Assembly (NCBI RefSeq): GCF_000518205.1
Contig: NZ_JADD01000015.1
Coordinates: 1 to 62,628, forward strand
Direction: 5' to 3'
From: Hutsoniella sourekii ATCC 700629
GTDB taxonomy: Bacteria; Bacillota; Bacilli; Lactobacillales; Aerococcaceae
Length of the DNA stretch: 62,628 bases
Shown here: positions 51,722 to 59,255 of the stretch, piece by piece
Numbering within the stretch: position 1 is the first letter of the stretch
Layout of the letters: every line of letters begins with the position of its first letter
Notes under the pieces: generated by a model
The model's input: only the letters and a program-made list of their open reading frames with translations
What the model was told of the DNA's origin: nothing
The model's database searches: none
Program-made: the position numbers and the translations under genes

Positions 51722-52849
51722 ATGACTACGATTACATTAAATAATCTAAAAAAAGCTTACGGTGAAACAGTCATCATGGACAACATGAACTTCACCATTA
51801 ATAGTGGCGAACGCTTGGTCTTATTAGGGCCTTCTGGATGCGGGAAGTCTACCATCTTAAGAATGATTGCCGGTTTTGAAGAAATTTCCGGTGGCGAGAT
51901 GTATTTTGATGATAAGGTCATCAATGACGTCAAACCAGGCGACCGTAATGTGGCTATGGTATTCCAAAACTATGCCCTATACCCACATATGACCGTAGAA
52001 GATAACATTACCTACGGCTTGAAAGTCAACAAGGTTCCAGAAGAGCGTATTAGAGAGCGCTTCGAAGAAGTGATTGACGCCTTGGACTTACGCAAGTACT
52101 TAGATCGTCGTCCTTCTCAATTATCAGGGGGGCAACGCCAACGGGTGGCCTTAGCTCGTGCAACTGTTAAGGACTCTTCGGTCTTCTTACTAGATGAGCC
52201 GCTTTCTAACTTGGATGCCCAGCTAAGAGTATCTGCTCGCGAAACCTTAACAGACATTCACGATCGTTACGGACAAACCATCATCTACGTTACCCACGAC
52301 CAGACAGAAGCCATGACCTTTGGTCACCGGATTGCCTTGTTGAACTTTGGGGAACTTCAAATGATTGACACACCAGAAAATATTTACCACCGTCCAGCCA
52401 ACGTCTTTACTGCTCGCTTTATCGGTAACCCACCAATGAACGTTCTCGACAATAGCCATTACGACAAGGGACAAGTTGTGGTCGGCGGTCAGAGCTTTAT
52501 CGTAGAAGATTACTGGCGCGACCATATTGACAAGCTTCATCCAGGTCGTTCACTCCAGATTGGCATCCGCCCAGAAAATATTGAACTCTTCCAAGAAGCT
52601 GAAGAAAATACGCTCCACGGCGTGGTTCGCAATATTGAGAATATGGGATCCGAATATGCTAACTATATTGACATTGAAGGTGAGACCATCTGTGCCATCA
52701 CTGAGAGTCGAATGGTCAAACAAGGAGACACTGTTTACTTGAAGTTCAGAGGCGACGCTTTGACTTTCTTTGACAGTGCTAGTACGCAATCCATTGGTTA
52801 TCCAGAGATCGTTGATGCTAGGATTTCTGCTCGTATGGGCTTAGTTTAA
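51722..52849 (+). CDS. ugpC: ABC transporter ATP-binding protein, UgpC/MalK/MsmK type
   Basis: 375 residues from ATG 51722, with AGGAGG upstream. Walker A GPSGCGKST (about 36-44), Q-loop VFQNYALYPHM, signature LSGGQRQRVALARA, Walker B VFLLDEPLSNLD and the H-loop are present; residues about 240-370 form the regulatory OB/TOBE domain (IGIRPENIELF). Energises import through the two preceding permeases. Confidence 0.92.
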   Translation: MTTITLNNLKKAYGETVIMDNMNFTINSGERLVLLGPSGCGKSTILRMIAGFEEISGGEMYFDDKVINDVKPGDRNVAMVFQNYALYPHMTVEDNITYGLKVNKVPEERIRERFEEVIDALDLRKYLDRRPSQLSGGQRQRVALARATVKDSSVFLLDEPLSNLDAQLRVSARETLTDIHDRYGQTIIYVTHDQTEAMTFGHRIALLNFGELQMIDTPENIYHRPANVFTARFIGNPPMNVLDNSHYDKGQVVVGGQSFIVEDYWRDHIDKLHPGRSLQIGIRPENIELFQEAEENTLHGVVRNIENMGSEYANYIDIEGETICAITESRMVKQGDTVYLKFRGDALTFFDSASTQSIGYPEIVDARISARMGLV

Positions 52850-52873
52850 GAACGCTTGAAAGGAGTAGATTCT

Positions 52874-53671
52874 ATGATACTTATTAGTACTTTACCCTTT
52901 GTAGAGACGAGTTTTACCCAGGTTTTTGATGTGCTGGATCAAGTAGAAGATACTCATCAAGTGGGTATCGAAATCTTTCCAGTCTTTAGGGATGATCCAT
53001 TCAACCAAGAACTCGAAGCGAATATGGACCGCTTAAAGGATTATCCGATTTCCCTGCATGGGCCTTATTTCGGTATTGAACACAGTGCTGAAAAGGGTAC
53101 CGACGAATATGAAGTATCGGTCCGTGAGTTCAAGGAGACCTTGAAATTAAGCCAAGCCTTGAATGGCCGACACATCGTCTTCCACTACAATAACAAGGTG
53201 ATTACACCGGAGAATAAGGAAGCGACCATTCGGGTGGCGCGGGAGAACTTACAGGAATTAAACGAGTTGGCCCAAGCGGCTGGAGTTCCTATCTTATTCG
53301 AGAATACAGGAGTCAATGCCCGTCAAAATAACTTGTTTACCCAAGAAGAATTTATTGAAGAAGCCCTCAGTATCGAGAATGGTACCTTATTCGATGTGGG
53401 CCATGCTTATGCTAATGGCTGGAACATTGAAGAAGTGATCACCCAATTAAAGGATAAGATCAAGGTTTATCATCTCAATAATAATAGGGGAGCTGACGAT
53501 GACCATTTAAGAATTCTAGAGGGTAGCTTGGATTACGAGTGGCTAGCTGACTTATACAAGCAGTATACACCGCAAGCTGACTTGGTCTTAGAATACGGAG
53601 ACAATGTGGCTAGTGATTTAGCAGGAATAGCGGCAGATGTAGCTTATCTGCAGGCGAATTTCCTTAATTAA
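52874..53671 (+). CDS. Xylose-isomerase-like TIM barrel protein (AP endonuclease 2 superfamily)
   Basis: 265 residues from ATG 52874, with AAAGGAG upstream. A TIM barrel with metal-ligand candidates at Glu in VGIEIFPVF, His in SLHGPYFG, HIVFHYNN, Glu in ILFENTGVN, and DVGHAYANGW and KVYHLNNNRG. Sugar-phosphate isomerases, epimerases and some phosphodiesterases share this fold. Co-encoded with the metallophosphoesterase and the Ugp-like transporter, so it probably acts on the imported compound. Confidence 0.75.
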   Translation: MILISTLPFVETSFTQVFDVLDQVEDTHQVGIEIFPVFRDDPFNQELEANMDRLKDYPISLHGPYFGIEHSAEKGTDEYEVSVREFKETLKLSQALNGRHIVFHYNNKVITPENKEATIRVARENLQELNELAQAAGVPILFENTGVNARQNNLFTQEEFIEEALSIENGTLFDVGHAYANGWNIEEVITQLKDKIKVYHLNNNRGADDDHLRILEGSLDYEWLADLYKQYTPQADLVLEYGDNVASDLAGIAADVAYLQANFLN

Positions 53672-53748
53672 GACCCATCAAGGAGGTGGTTGGAACCATT
53701 TAGTCTGTGTTGCACGTCTATTATCATATATTTGTAAAGGGGATATTC

Positions 53749-55020
53749 ATGAAAAAATTTATCCAAAAAGCCATTGTAACTGGTGTCACAGCGGCTAGCT
53801 TGCTACCAACAGCCAGCGTCTTTGCTCAGGATCCAGTTAAGATTCAATACTGGCATCCAAACGCTGACACCCAAGGGGGTCAGACAGTTATTGAACTTGT
53901 TGAGAACTTCAACGCTTCACAAGATGAAGTTGAAGTTGAGCAAATTTATAATAGTGGTATGTATCAAGGGATTATGCAGAACCTGCAAACAGCTGCAGCA
54001 ACCGGACAAGTTCCAGCCCTCGTTCAAATTGGTTGGAGTTACCGCGAATACTTTGAGAATAACTTTGGTTTTGTAGAGCCACAAGAAATTATCGACAACT
54101 TCTATGCTGACGATAAAGACTTTATCAAAGGCAAGTTTGCCGACAATATCTACAACCTAGCTACTGCTAACAGCGGTCGCCAAGTCGGTCTTCCTTATTC
54201 ATTGTCAGTGCCTGTTCTTTACTTGAACATGGATATCTTGAATGAAGCCGGAGTTGATCCAGAGAGCTTAACTACTTGGGAAGCGGTTCGTGAAGCAGCC
54301 AAGCAAATCACTGAAAAGACGGACTATGAAGGACTTTACATAGCGGAAGCAGCCGATAACTGGAACGTGCAAGCGCTAGTTGAATCTAACGGCTCTAAAG
54401 TAATCACTGACGGTCAAGCTTCTTTTGCGGATGAGCAAGGACAAGCCACTTACCAATTCTACCAAGACATGGTTAAAGAAGGCAGCGCCTTACACGTTCC
54501 TAATGATCAAGGACAACAAGCCTTTGTCTCTGGTGAAGTGGGAATGGCTCATATGACCATTGCTCAAAGAACCAACGTTACTAGCAATGGAGACTTTGAA
54601 GCCTTAGCAGTTCCTTCGCCAGCCTTTGAAGGACAAGAAGCTAATCTACCTGCTGGTGGATCCATGCTAGTTGTGACGGCCCAAGAACCTGAACAACAAG
54701 AAGCCGTTTGGAAGTTTGTTAAGTACTTATACGAACCAGATAACATTGCAGCTTGGACTGCTGGTACGGGTTATGTTCCAGCCACTCAAGACGCCACTGA
54801 AAATGCGGATCTTGAAAAACTCTTGAATGAAGACCCAATCTTTAGTGCGGCTAATTCTTCTCTTGAACACATGGTTCCATGGGCACCATTCCCAGGTAAA
54901 TCAGGTCTAGAAGCCGAACAATTATTAATTGACCTTCGTGACAAAGTCCTTGAAGGAGCTGACGTTGCTAAGGAAGTCCCTGCTGCTCAAGAAGAAATCA
55001 ACAAACTAATCAAAGAATAA
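53749..55020 (+). CDS. ugpB: Extracellular solute-binding protein, UgpB type (copy 1)
   Basis: 423 residues from ATG 53749, with AAAGGGG upstream. Family 1 binding protein: signal peptide ending at TASVFAQD, then IQYWHPNADTQGGQTVIELV and ALVQIGWSYREYFENNFGF. The cleavage site is AxA-like with no lipobox Cys, so it would be released or retained by some other means. It closely resembles the next gene, and both follow the ABC genes with a short AT-rich gap. Confidence 0.87.
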   Translation: MKKFIQKAIVTGVTAASLLPTASVFAQDPVKIQYWHPNADTQGGQTVIELVENFNASQDEVEVEQIYNSGMYQGIMQNLQTAAATGQVPALVQIGWSYREYFENNFGFVEPQEIIDNFYADDKDFIKGKFADNIYNLATANSGRQVGLPYSLSVPVLYLNMDILNEAGVDPESLTTWEAVREAAKQITEKTDYEGLYIAEAADNWNVQALVESNGSKVITDGQASFADEQGQATYQFYQDMVKEGSALHVPNDQGQQAFVSGEVGMAHMTIAQRTNVTSNGDFEALAVPSPAFEGQEANLPAGGSMLVVTAQEPEQQEAVWKFVKYLYEPDNIAAWTAGTGYVPATQDATENADLEKLLNEDPIFSAANSSLEHMVPWAPFPGKSGLEAEQLLIDLRDKVLEGADVAKEVPAAQEEINKLIKE

Positions 55021-55038
55021 AGAAATAGGAGAATCATC

Positions 55039-56316
55039 ATGATTAAAAAATTTGCTAAGAAATCTGTGATTTTATTAGCTGCACTGACGGCTGGCCTGTC
55101 GGGCTTTGCTGGAGTAGCTAATGCACAGACAAAGATTGAATATTGGCATGGAAATGCTGAAACTCAAGGGGGTAAAGCGGTAACTGAACTAGTGGAAAAA
55201 TTCAACGCTTCTCAAGATGAAGTGGTTGTTGAACCTATCTTCCACGAAGGCTTATACGTTGGTTTAATGCAAAGCTTACAAACTCAAGCGGCTGCAGGTG
55301 AATATCCAGCCTTAGTTCAAATCGGTTGGGCTTACCGCGAGTATTTTGCTACCAACTTCCCATTCATGCCACCAGCTGACTTAATCAAAGAAGCCGGTGA
55401 AGATGAAGGATACCTTCAAACCAAGTTCCCTGAGCAAATGTTAAACTTTGCCACTGACTTCGAAGGCAACCAACTAGGCTTCCCTTATTCAGTATCGACC
55501 GCTGTGGTGTATGTGAACACAGAATTAGCTGAAGAAGCAGGCGTTAACTACGAAGAAATCGAAACTTGGGCTGACTTATACGAAGCAGCAGCTAAGGTTC
55601 ACGAAGCTACTGGTAAATATGGTCTCTATACAACGGAATCCAATGACAACTGGTCTACACAACAAATCGTAGAAACTTACGGTGCTGAAACTGTTACTTC
55701 TGAAGGTACTGCCAACTTCGCTACTGAAGAAGGTATCCAAGGTCTTCAAGACTGGGCTGACTCGATCGAGTCTGGTGCTACGCTTCACGCTTCAACTGAC
55801 GAAGGACACCAAGCCTTCATCTCAGGTGACGTTGCCTTCTTGAATACGACAATCGCACAGCGTACTAACGTAACAGAGAATGCTCAATTCGAAGCGGTAG
55901 CGATTGACCTACCTTCTAAGAATGATGGTAGCGGTGATCGTATTGTACCACCAGGTGGTTCTATGTTAGCAGTTACTGGTCAAGACCCTGAACAACGTAA
56001 GGCTGCTTGGCAATTCATCAAGTTCTTATATGAACCAGATAACATTGCCATTTGGACAGCTAACACGGGTTACTTACCACCAACTGCTGACGCCACTGAG
56101 AATGCGGACCTGAAAGACCTGATCGAAAACGATCAAATGTTCCAGACAGCTTATTCTCACATGGAAGACTTACGTCCATTCGCTTCATTCCCTGGTAACC
56201 AAGGACTTCAAGCCTCAGACGTCTACCGCGATGCCCGTGATAAGATCTTAAACGGTCAACCAGCTAAAGATGTTCTTCCAAAAACACAAGAACAAATCAA
56301 TGATATGATTAAATAA
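55039..56316 (+). CDS. ugpB: Extracellular solute-binding protein, UgpB type (copy 2)
   Basis: 425 residues, with ATAGGAG upstream. A tandem paralogue of the preceding gene: IEYWHGNAETQGGKAVTELV, ALVQIGWAYREYFATNFPF, IAQRTNVTENAQFEAVAI and the common C-terminal LEPLR-type region all align. The signal peptide ends ANAQT, again without a lipobox Cys. Two receptors for one permease pair suggests two related ligands or dosage. A terminator follows. Confidence 0.87.
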   Translation: MIKKFAKKSVILLAALTAGLSGFAGVANAQTKIEYWHGNAETQGGKAVTELVEKFNASQDEVVVEPIFHEGLYVGLMQSLQTQAAAGEYPALVQIGWAYREYFATNFPFMPPADLIKEAGEDEGYLQTKFPEQMLNFATDFEGNQLGFPYSVSTAVVYVNTELAEEAGVNYEEIETWADLYEAAAKVHEATGKYGLYTTESNDNWSTQQIVETYGAETVTSEGTANFATEEGIQGLQDWADSIESGATLHASTDEGHQAFISGDVAFLNTTIAQRTNVTENAQFEAVAIDLPSKNDGSGDRIVPPGGSMLAVTGQDPEQRKAAWQFIKFLYEPDNIAIWTANTGYLPPTADATENADLKDLIENDQMFQTAYSHMEDLRPFASFPGNQGLQASDVYRDARDKILNGQPAKDVLPKTQEQINDMIK

Positions 56317-56336
56317 TTAGTTAGCTAGCACAATCA

Positions 56337-56377
56337 ACCACCAGTCAGCTCCAGATAAGGGCTCGCTGGTGGTTTTA
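56337..56377 (+). terminator. Terminator of the Ugp-like operon
   Basis: AACCACCAG pairs with CTGGTGGTT across a GC-containing loop, followed by a T-rich stretch. Confidence 0.85.
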
Positions 56378-56411
56378 TTAACATCAAGTTAGAAAATAAT
56401 TAAAATAACCC

Positions 56412-56440
56412 TTGACATTGATGAGAAGGAAGGTTATGAT
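56412..56440 (+). promoter_or_regulatory. Promoter of the attenuator leader
   Basis: TTGACA (56412-56417), a 17-base spacer and TATGAT (56435-56440): a near-consensus promoter. Transcription should begin near 56447, about 285 bases before the trpX-like start. Confidence 0.88.
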
Positions 56441-56473
56441 AGTCTCAACACTTTTAAGAAAGGAATCAAAGAC

Positions 56474-56530
56474 ATGAAAACAATCACTCTTGTCAATCAA
56501 ATGGTCTTTTTTAGCAGCAACTTTAGATAG
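56474..56530 (+). CDS. 18-residue leader peptide with Phe codons
   Basis: MKTITLVNQMVFFSSNFR, with AAAGGA about 10 bases upstream. Codons 12, 13 and 17 are TTT (Phe). The stop at 56528-56530 lies directly before the first hairpin arm of the leader RNA (56531). Length, position and codon bias fit a ribosome-stalling leader of an attenuator. Confidence 0.7.
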   Translation: MKTITLVNQMVFFSSNFR

Positions 56531-56713
56531 TGTTTGTATCTAATAACCGTAGATACAAACACCTTTCAAACCGAAAGTTTGTATCTATGGGAGCTGTTAT
56601 TTGGACTGGCCCACATAGATGATAGAATCTAGAGTGGGCTGCAAGGGACTCCAATATAGTCTTTGGTTCAGCATCTTTATACACGCTTAGATTCTATGAT
56701 CTAAGCGTTTTTT
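56531..56713 (+). promoter_or_regulatory. Transcription attenuator with mutually exclusive hairpins
   Basis: Six pairing segments are visible. S1 (56531-56541) pairs perfectly with S2 (56551-56561); S2 also pairs perfectly with S3 (56577-56586). S3 can pair with the start of S4 (56583-56589 with 56614-56620). S4 (56609-56631) forms a hairpin with S5 (56628-56639), or pairs at 15 of 16 bases (56616-56631) with 56688-56703. That last pairing destroys the terminator CGCTTAGA...TCTAAGCG plus T6 at 56684-56713. The logic fits: stall at Phe frees S4 to prevent termination. Confidence 0.75.
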
Positions 56714-56732
56714 GTATAAGGAGAGAAATAAA

Positions 56733-57695
56733 ATGAAAAATCAAATCAATAAATTACTAGCGGTTCTATTACTAGTTGCAAGTCTTATCGGTATCGTGGC
56801 TTCACCGGCAGAGGCGGCTGACCCGATTAAGATAGGAATCCTACAACCCATGGATCATCCTTCCTTGAATGATACTTACAAAGGCATTGTGGATGGCTTA
56901 GCTGACAAGGGTTATACCGATGGCAAGGAAATCAAGATTTCCTATATGAATGCAGGGGGAACAAATTCGAATATGCAGTCCATGGCTGAGAAGTTGGCCC
57001 GGGAGAATGACTATGTGTTCGCCATTGCTACACCGGCCGTCCAAGCCTTAGCTAATGTAACCACCGAAGTGCCGATCTACTTCGCAGCGGTTGCTGATCC
57101 CTTGGGAGCGGGTGTTGTTGACTCCATTGAATCTACCGGACGTAATGTGACAGGGGTTAGTAACTTGGGACCCATTGAAGACCAGATTAACCTAATGCTT
57201 AATACCATTGACGGCATTAAGAAAGTAGGGCTTATCTACAACTCCGGTGAAGTCAATGCCCAATACCAGATCGACATTGCTACCGGTATCTTGAAGGACA
57301 AAGGCCTAGAAACGGAAATTCAAACCATTACCTCAACCAATGATATCAACTCCGCCTTATCAAGTCTCTTACCTAAGGTAGATGTCCTACTCTTGGTGAC
57401 TGATAATACTGTGGCATCAGCCATGAAGCTGGTGGGCGATATGGCCAAGGAACAAGGACTAGCAACCTTTGGCGGATCCAATGAGATGGCCGAAGAAAAT
57501 GGTCTAGCTACTTACGGTCTAGACTACTACGGTCACGGCAAGCAAACCGCTGACATGGTGGTTCGTGCCATCGAAGAAGGTGAGAAGCCCCAAGACCAAC
57601 CGGTTGAATATACCAAGGAATATGAGTTGGTTGTTAATGAAGAGTATGCTAAGGCATTGGGGATGGATCCGGCAAGTATAAAGGCGCCGAAGTAA
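56733..57695 (+). CDS. TrpX-like ABC transporter substrate-binding protein (orphan)
   Basis: 320 residues from ATG 56733, with AAGGAGAG at 56718-56725. A two-lobe periplasmic-type receptor of the TrpX/YtfQ-like family: IKIGILQPMDHPSLNDTYKG, GTNSNMQSMAEKLA, PVQALAN-type region and VTGVSNLGPIEDQINLM. The signal peptide ends at AEAAD with no lipobox Cys. The usual permease and ATPase genes are missing; a terminator and unrelated island genes follow. Substrate is probably an aromatic amino acid, supported by the Phe codons in the leader; this is inference. Confidence 0.85.
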   Translation: MKNQINKLLAVLLLVASLIGIVASPAEAADPIKIGILQPMDHPSLNDTYKGIVDGLADKGYTDGKEIKISYMNAGGTNSNMQSMAEKLARENDYVFAIATPAVQALANVTTEVPIYFAAVADPLGAGVVDSIESTGRNVTGVSNLGPIEDQINLMLNTIDGIKKVGLIYNSGEVNAQYQIDIATGILKDKGLETEIQTITSTNDINSALSSLLPKVDVLLLVTDNTVASAMKLVGDMAKEQGLATFGGSNEMAEENGLATYGLDYYGHGKQTADMVVRAIEEGEKPQDQPVEYTKEYELVVNEEYAKALGMDPASIKAPK

Positions 57696-57737
57696 ATCAA
57701 AATTAAAAATACAAAATTATTACAAACACACCTAGAG

Positions 57738-57788
57738 TGCCCCCTTAAAGAAGCATTACTTGCCTCAACTTAAAAGGGGGCATTTTAG
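57738..57788 (+). terminator. Terminator after the TrpX-like gene
   Basis: TGCCCCCTTAA pairs with TTAAAAGGGGGCA across a 25-base loop, followed by TTTTA. Confidence 0.8.
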
Positions 57789-57879
57789 ATACTTGAACTG
57801 GATACAATAAAATATAAACTTTATGTAGTGAAACCTATGGTAAGATAGTTAAGGTGAATAATTAATTGGAGGTAGAACA

Positions 57880-58452
57880 TTGACTGATAAAGAAAACTTT
57901 ATAAGAAAATTTACAGATTTTTTAAGTAGTGATAAAAACAAGGTGCTTATTACTGGTTTAGATGATAAAGCAAAAATTGTAACAACTTTAGAAGTGCTTA
58001 ACACCAAATACGACAGAGGATTAATATGTTGCTCGGAATTAGGAGAAATTTCAAAGCAAATTAATAAGTCTTTTGAAAGAGATATATTGCCTCAAAAAAT
58101 CAGTGGTCAAAAAGAATATAAACTTGGAAATATGACAGTCCGATTTAGAAAGTATTTTGATTCTAAAGGGTTATTACCTATTGAGGAAAATTATGATTTT
58201 AAATTATATTATCCAGTGCAGAATGTTCTTAAGTCCAATAATAAAAAATATTTAAATTCACTAGTAAGAGATATAAATAATACAAAATCCTCAAAAGTAA
58301 TAGTCATTACAACAAATGATTTGTCTATAAATTTATCACCTTTAAATGATGTTATGAACCAACATATCCATTATGAAATTAGTCAAGATAACCCCGAACT
58401 ACTAAATACAATTATTTCGAATATAGGTGACTTTGAATATCCTTTATTGTAA
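57880..58452 (+). CDS. Hypothetical protein at the island edge
   Basis: 190 residues from TTG 57880, with GGAGGTAG upstream. Soluble, AT-rich in codon use. VLITGLDDKAKIVTTLEVLN near the N-terminus and KVIVITTNDLSINLS near residue 135 look like beta strands of an alpha/beta fold, but there is no P-loop GKT/S. I do not recognise it. It starts the AT-rich island that continues to hsdM, so it may be an accessory protein of the restriction system. Confidence 0.6.
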   Translation: MTDKENFIRKFTDFLSSDKNKVLITGLDDKAKIVTTLEVLNTKYDRGLICCSELGEISKQINKSFERDILPQKISGQKEYKLGNMTVRFRKYFDSKGLLPIEENYDFKLYYPVQNVLKSNNKKYLNSLVRDINNTKSSKVIVITTNDLSINLSPLNDVMNQHIHYEISQDNPELLNTIISNIGDFEYPLL

Positions 58453-58454
58453 TG

Positions 58455-59003
58455 AAAATATCCATAGTAAAATAATTATTTTGTTTAGAGATGTGGGTCA
58501 TGAATCAAAATTTTCGTTATTAAGTTACATGCAAAGTAGAATAATATAGATAAGTGGCAATCTATGAATGAAAATTACTTTTACGAATGAATTAATTTAA
58601 TATGGAAAGTAGTAGGTATACAAAAAGAAGATGATAAGCCATTCGATTAATGGAGACTTTGAGCTTAGATTTTGATATGGATAATATTTCAAAGCCCTCT
58701 TTCATGGAAAAATATGCGAAAGGATAATATGTATAACATAAAATCTAATATAGTGATAAGCCTTGATATAGTAATTTTACTGGAAAGTAAAGAGGCAATA
58801 TCAAGGCTTTTTGATAGTTATTCACCTAAAAATTATGAGTTAATTGTTGTTTGAATATTTATAAAGAAAAGAGGATAGCGTTAAAATGTTAGTTACTGTG
58901 TTAAATAGATGTAATTACTAGAAGTTTACTATGTCCATAGTCCATTTGAATGAGTTCTATCTATAAAGTATAATGGTAAAGAAAATGTTTACTAAAAGCC
59001 ACA
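58455..59003. other. Decayed AT-rich interval with gene fragments
   Basis: No intact gene. Short protein-like pieces occur: a frame from about 58593 ends WKVVGIQKEDDKPFD at 58650, and a 22-codon ATG frame from 58649 follows. A long hairpin with an inner hairpin at 58758-58813 (AAGCCTTGATAT with ATATCAAGGCTT, then T) is a probable terminator. The interval looks like remains of an older gene. Confidence 0.45.
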
Positions 59004-59021
59004 TTGATTGTGAGGATAAAA

Positions 59022-59249
59022 ATGAGTTTTTCTTACGACAAATTATGGAAAAAATTGATTGATGAGAATATGAATCGTACAGACCTTAAATTAAAGATAG
59101 GACTAACGTCAAGAACAATAGCTAAGATGGGGAAAAACGAGAATGTTAGCCTTGATACAATTGGAAAATTATGCAACTATTTTCAGTGTGACGTAGGCGA
59201 TATTATTGAATATAAGCTTGAGCAGAAATTAGAAGACGTGAGGAGATAA
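59022..59249 (+). CDS. XRE-family (Cro/CI-like) small transcriptional regulator
   Basis: 75 residues from ATG 59022, with GAGGA upstream. A single helix-turn-helix domain: LWKKLIDENMNRTDLKLKIGL, then SRTIAKMGKNENVSLDTIGK and LCNYFQCDVGDIIEY, the pattern of the YozG-type XRE group. Regulators of this type often sit directly before hsdM and probably control the restriction operon. The hsdM start follows after 6 bases. Confidence 0.88.
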   Translation: MSFSYDKLWKKLIDENMNRTDLKLKIGLTSRTIAKMGKNENVSLDTIGKLCNYFQCDVGDIIEYKLEQKLEDVRR

Positions 59250-59255
59250 GAGGTA

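Noticed and set aside
56440-56733. T-box riboswitch before the TrpX-like gene
   Set aside because: No AGGGTGGNACCGCG-like T-box sequence or stem I pattern is visible. The leader-peptide attenuator explains the structure better.
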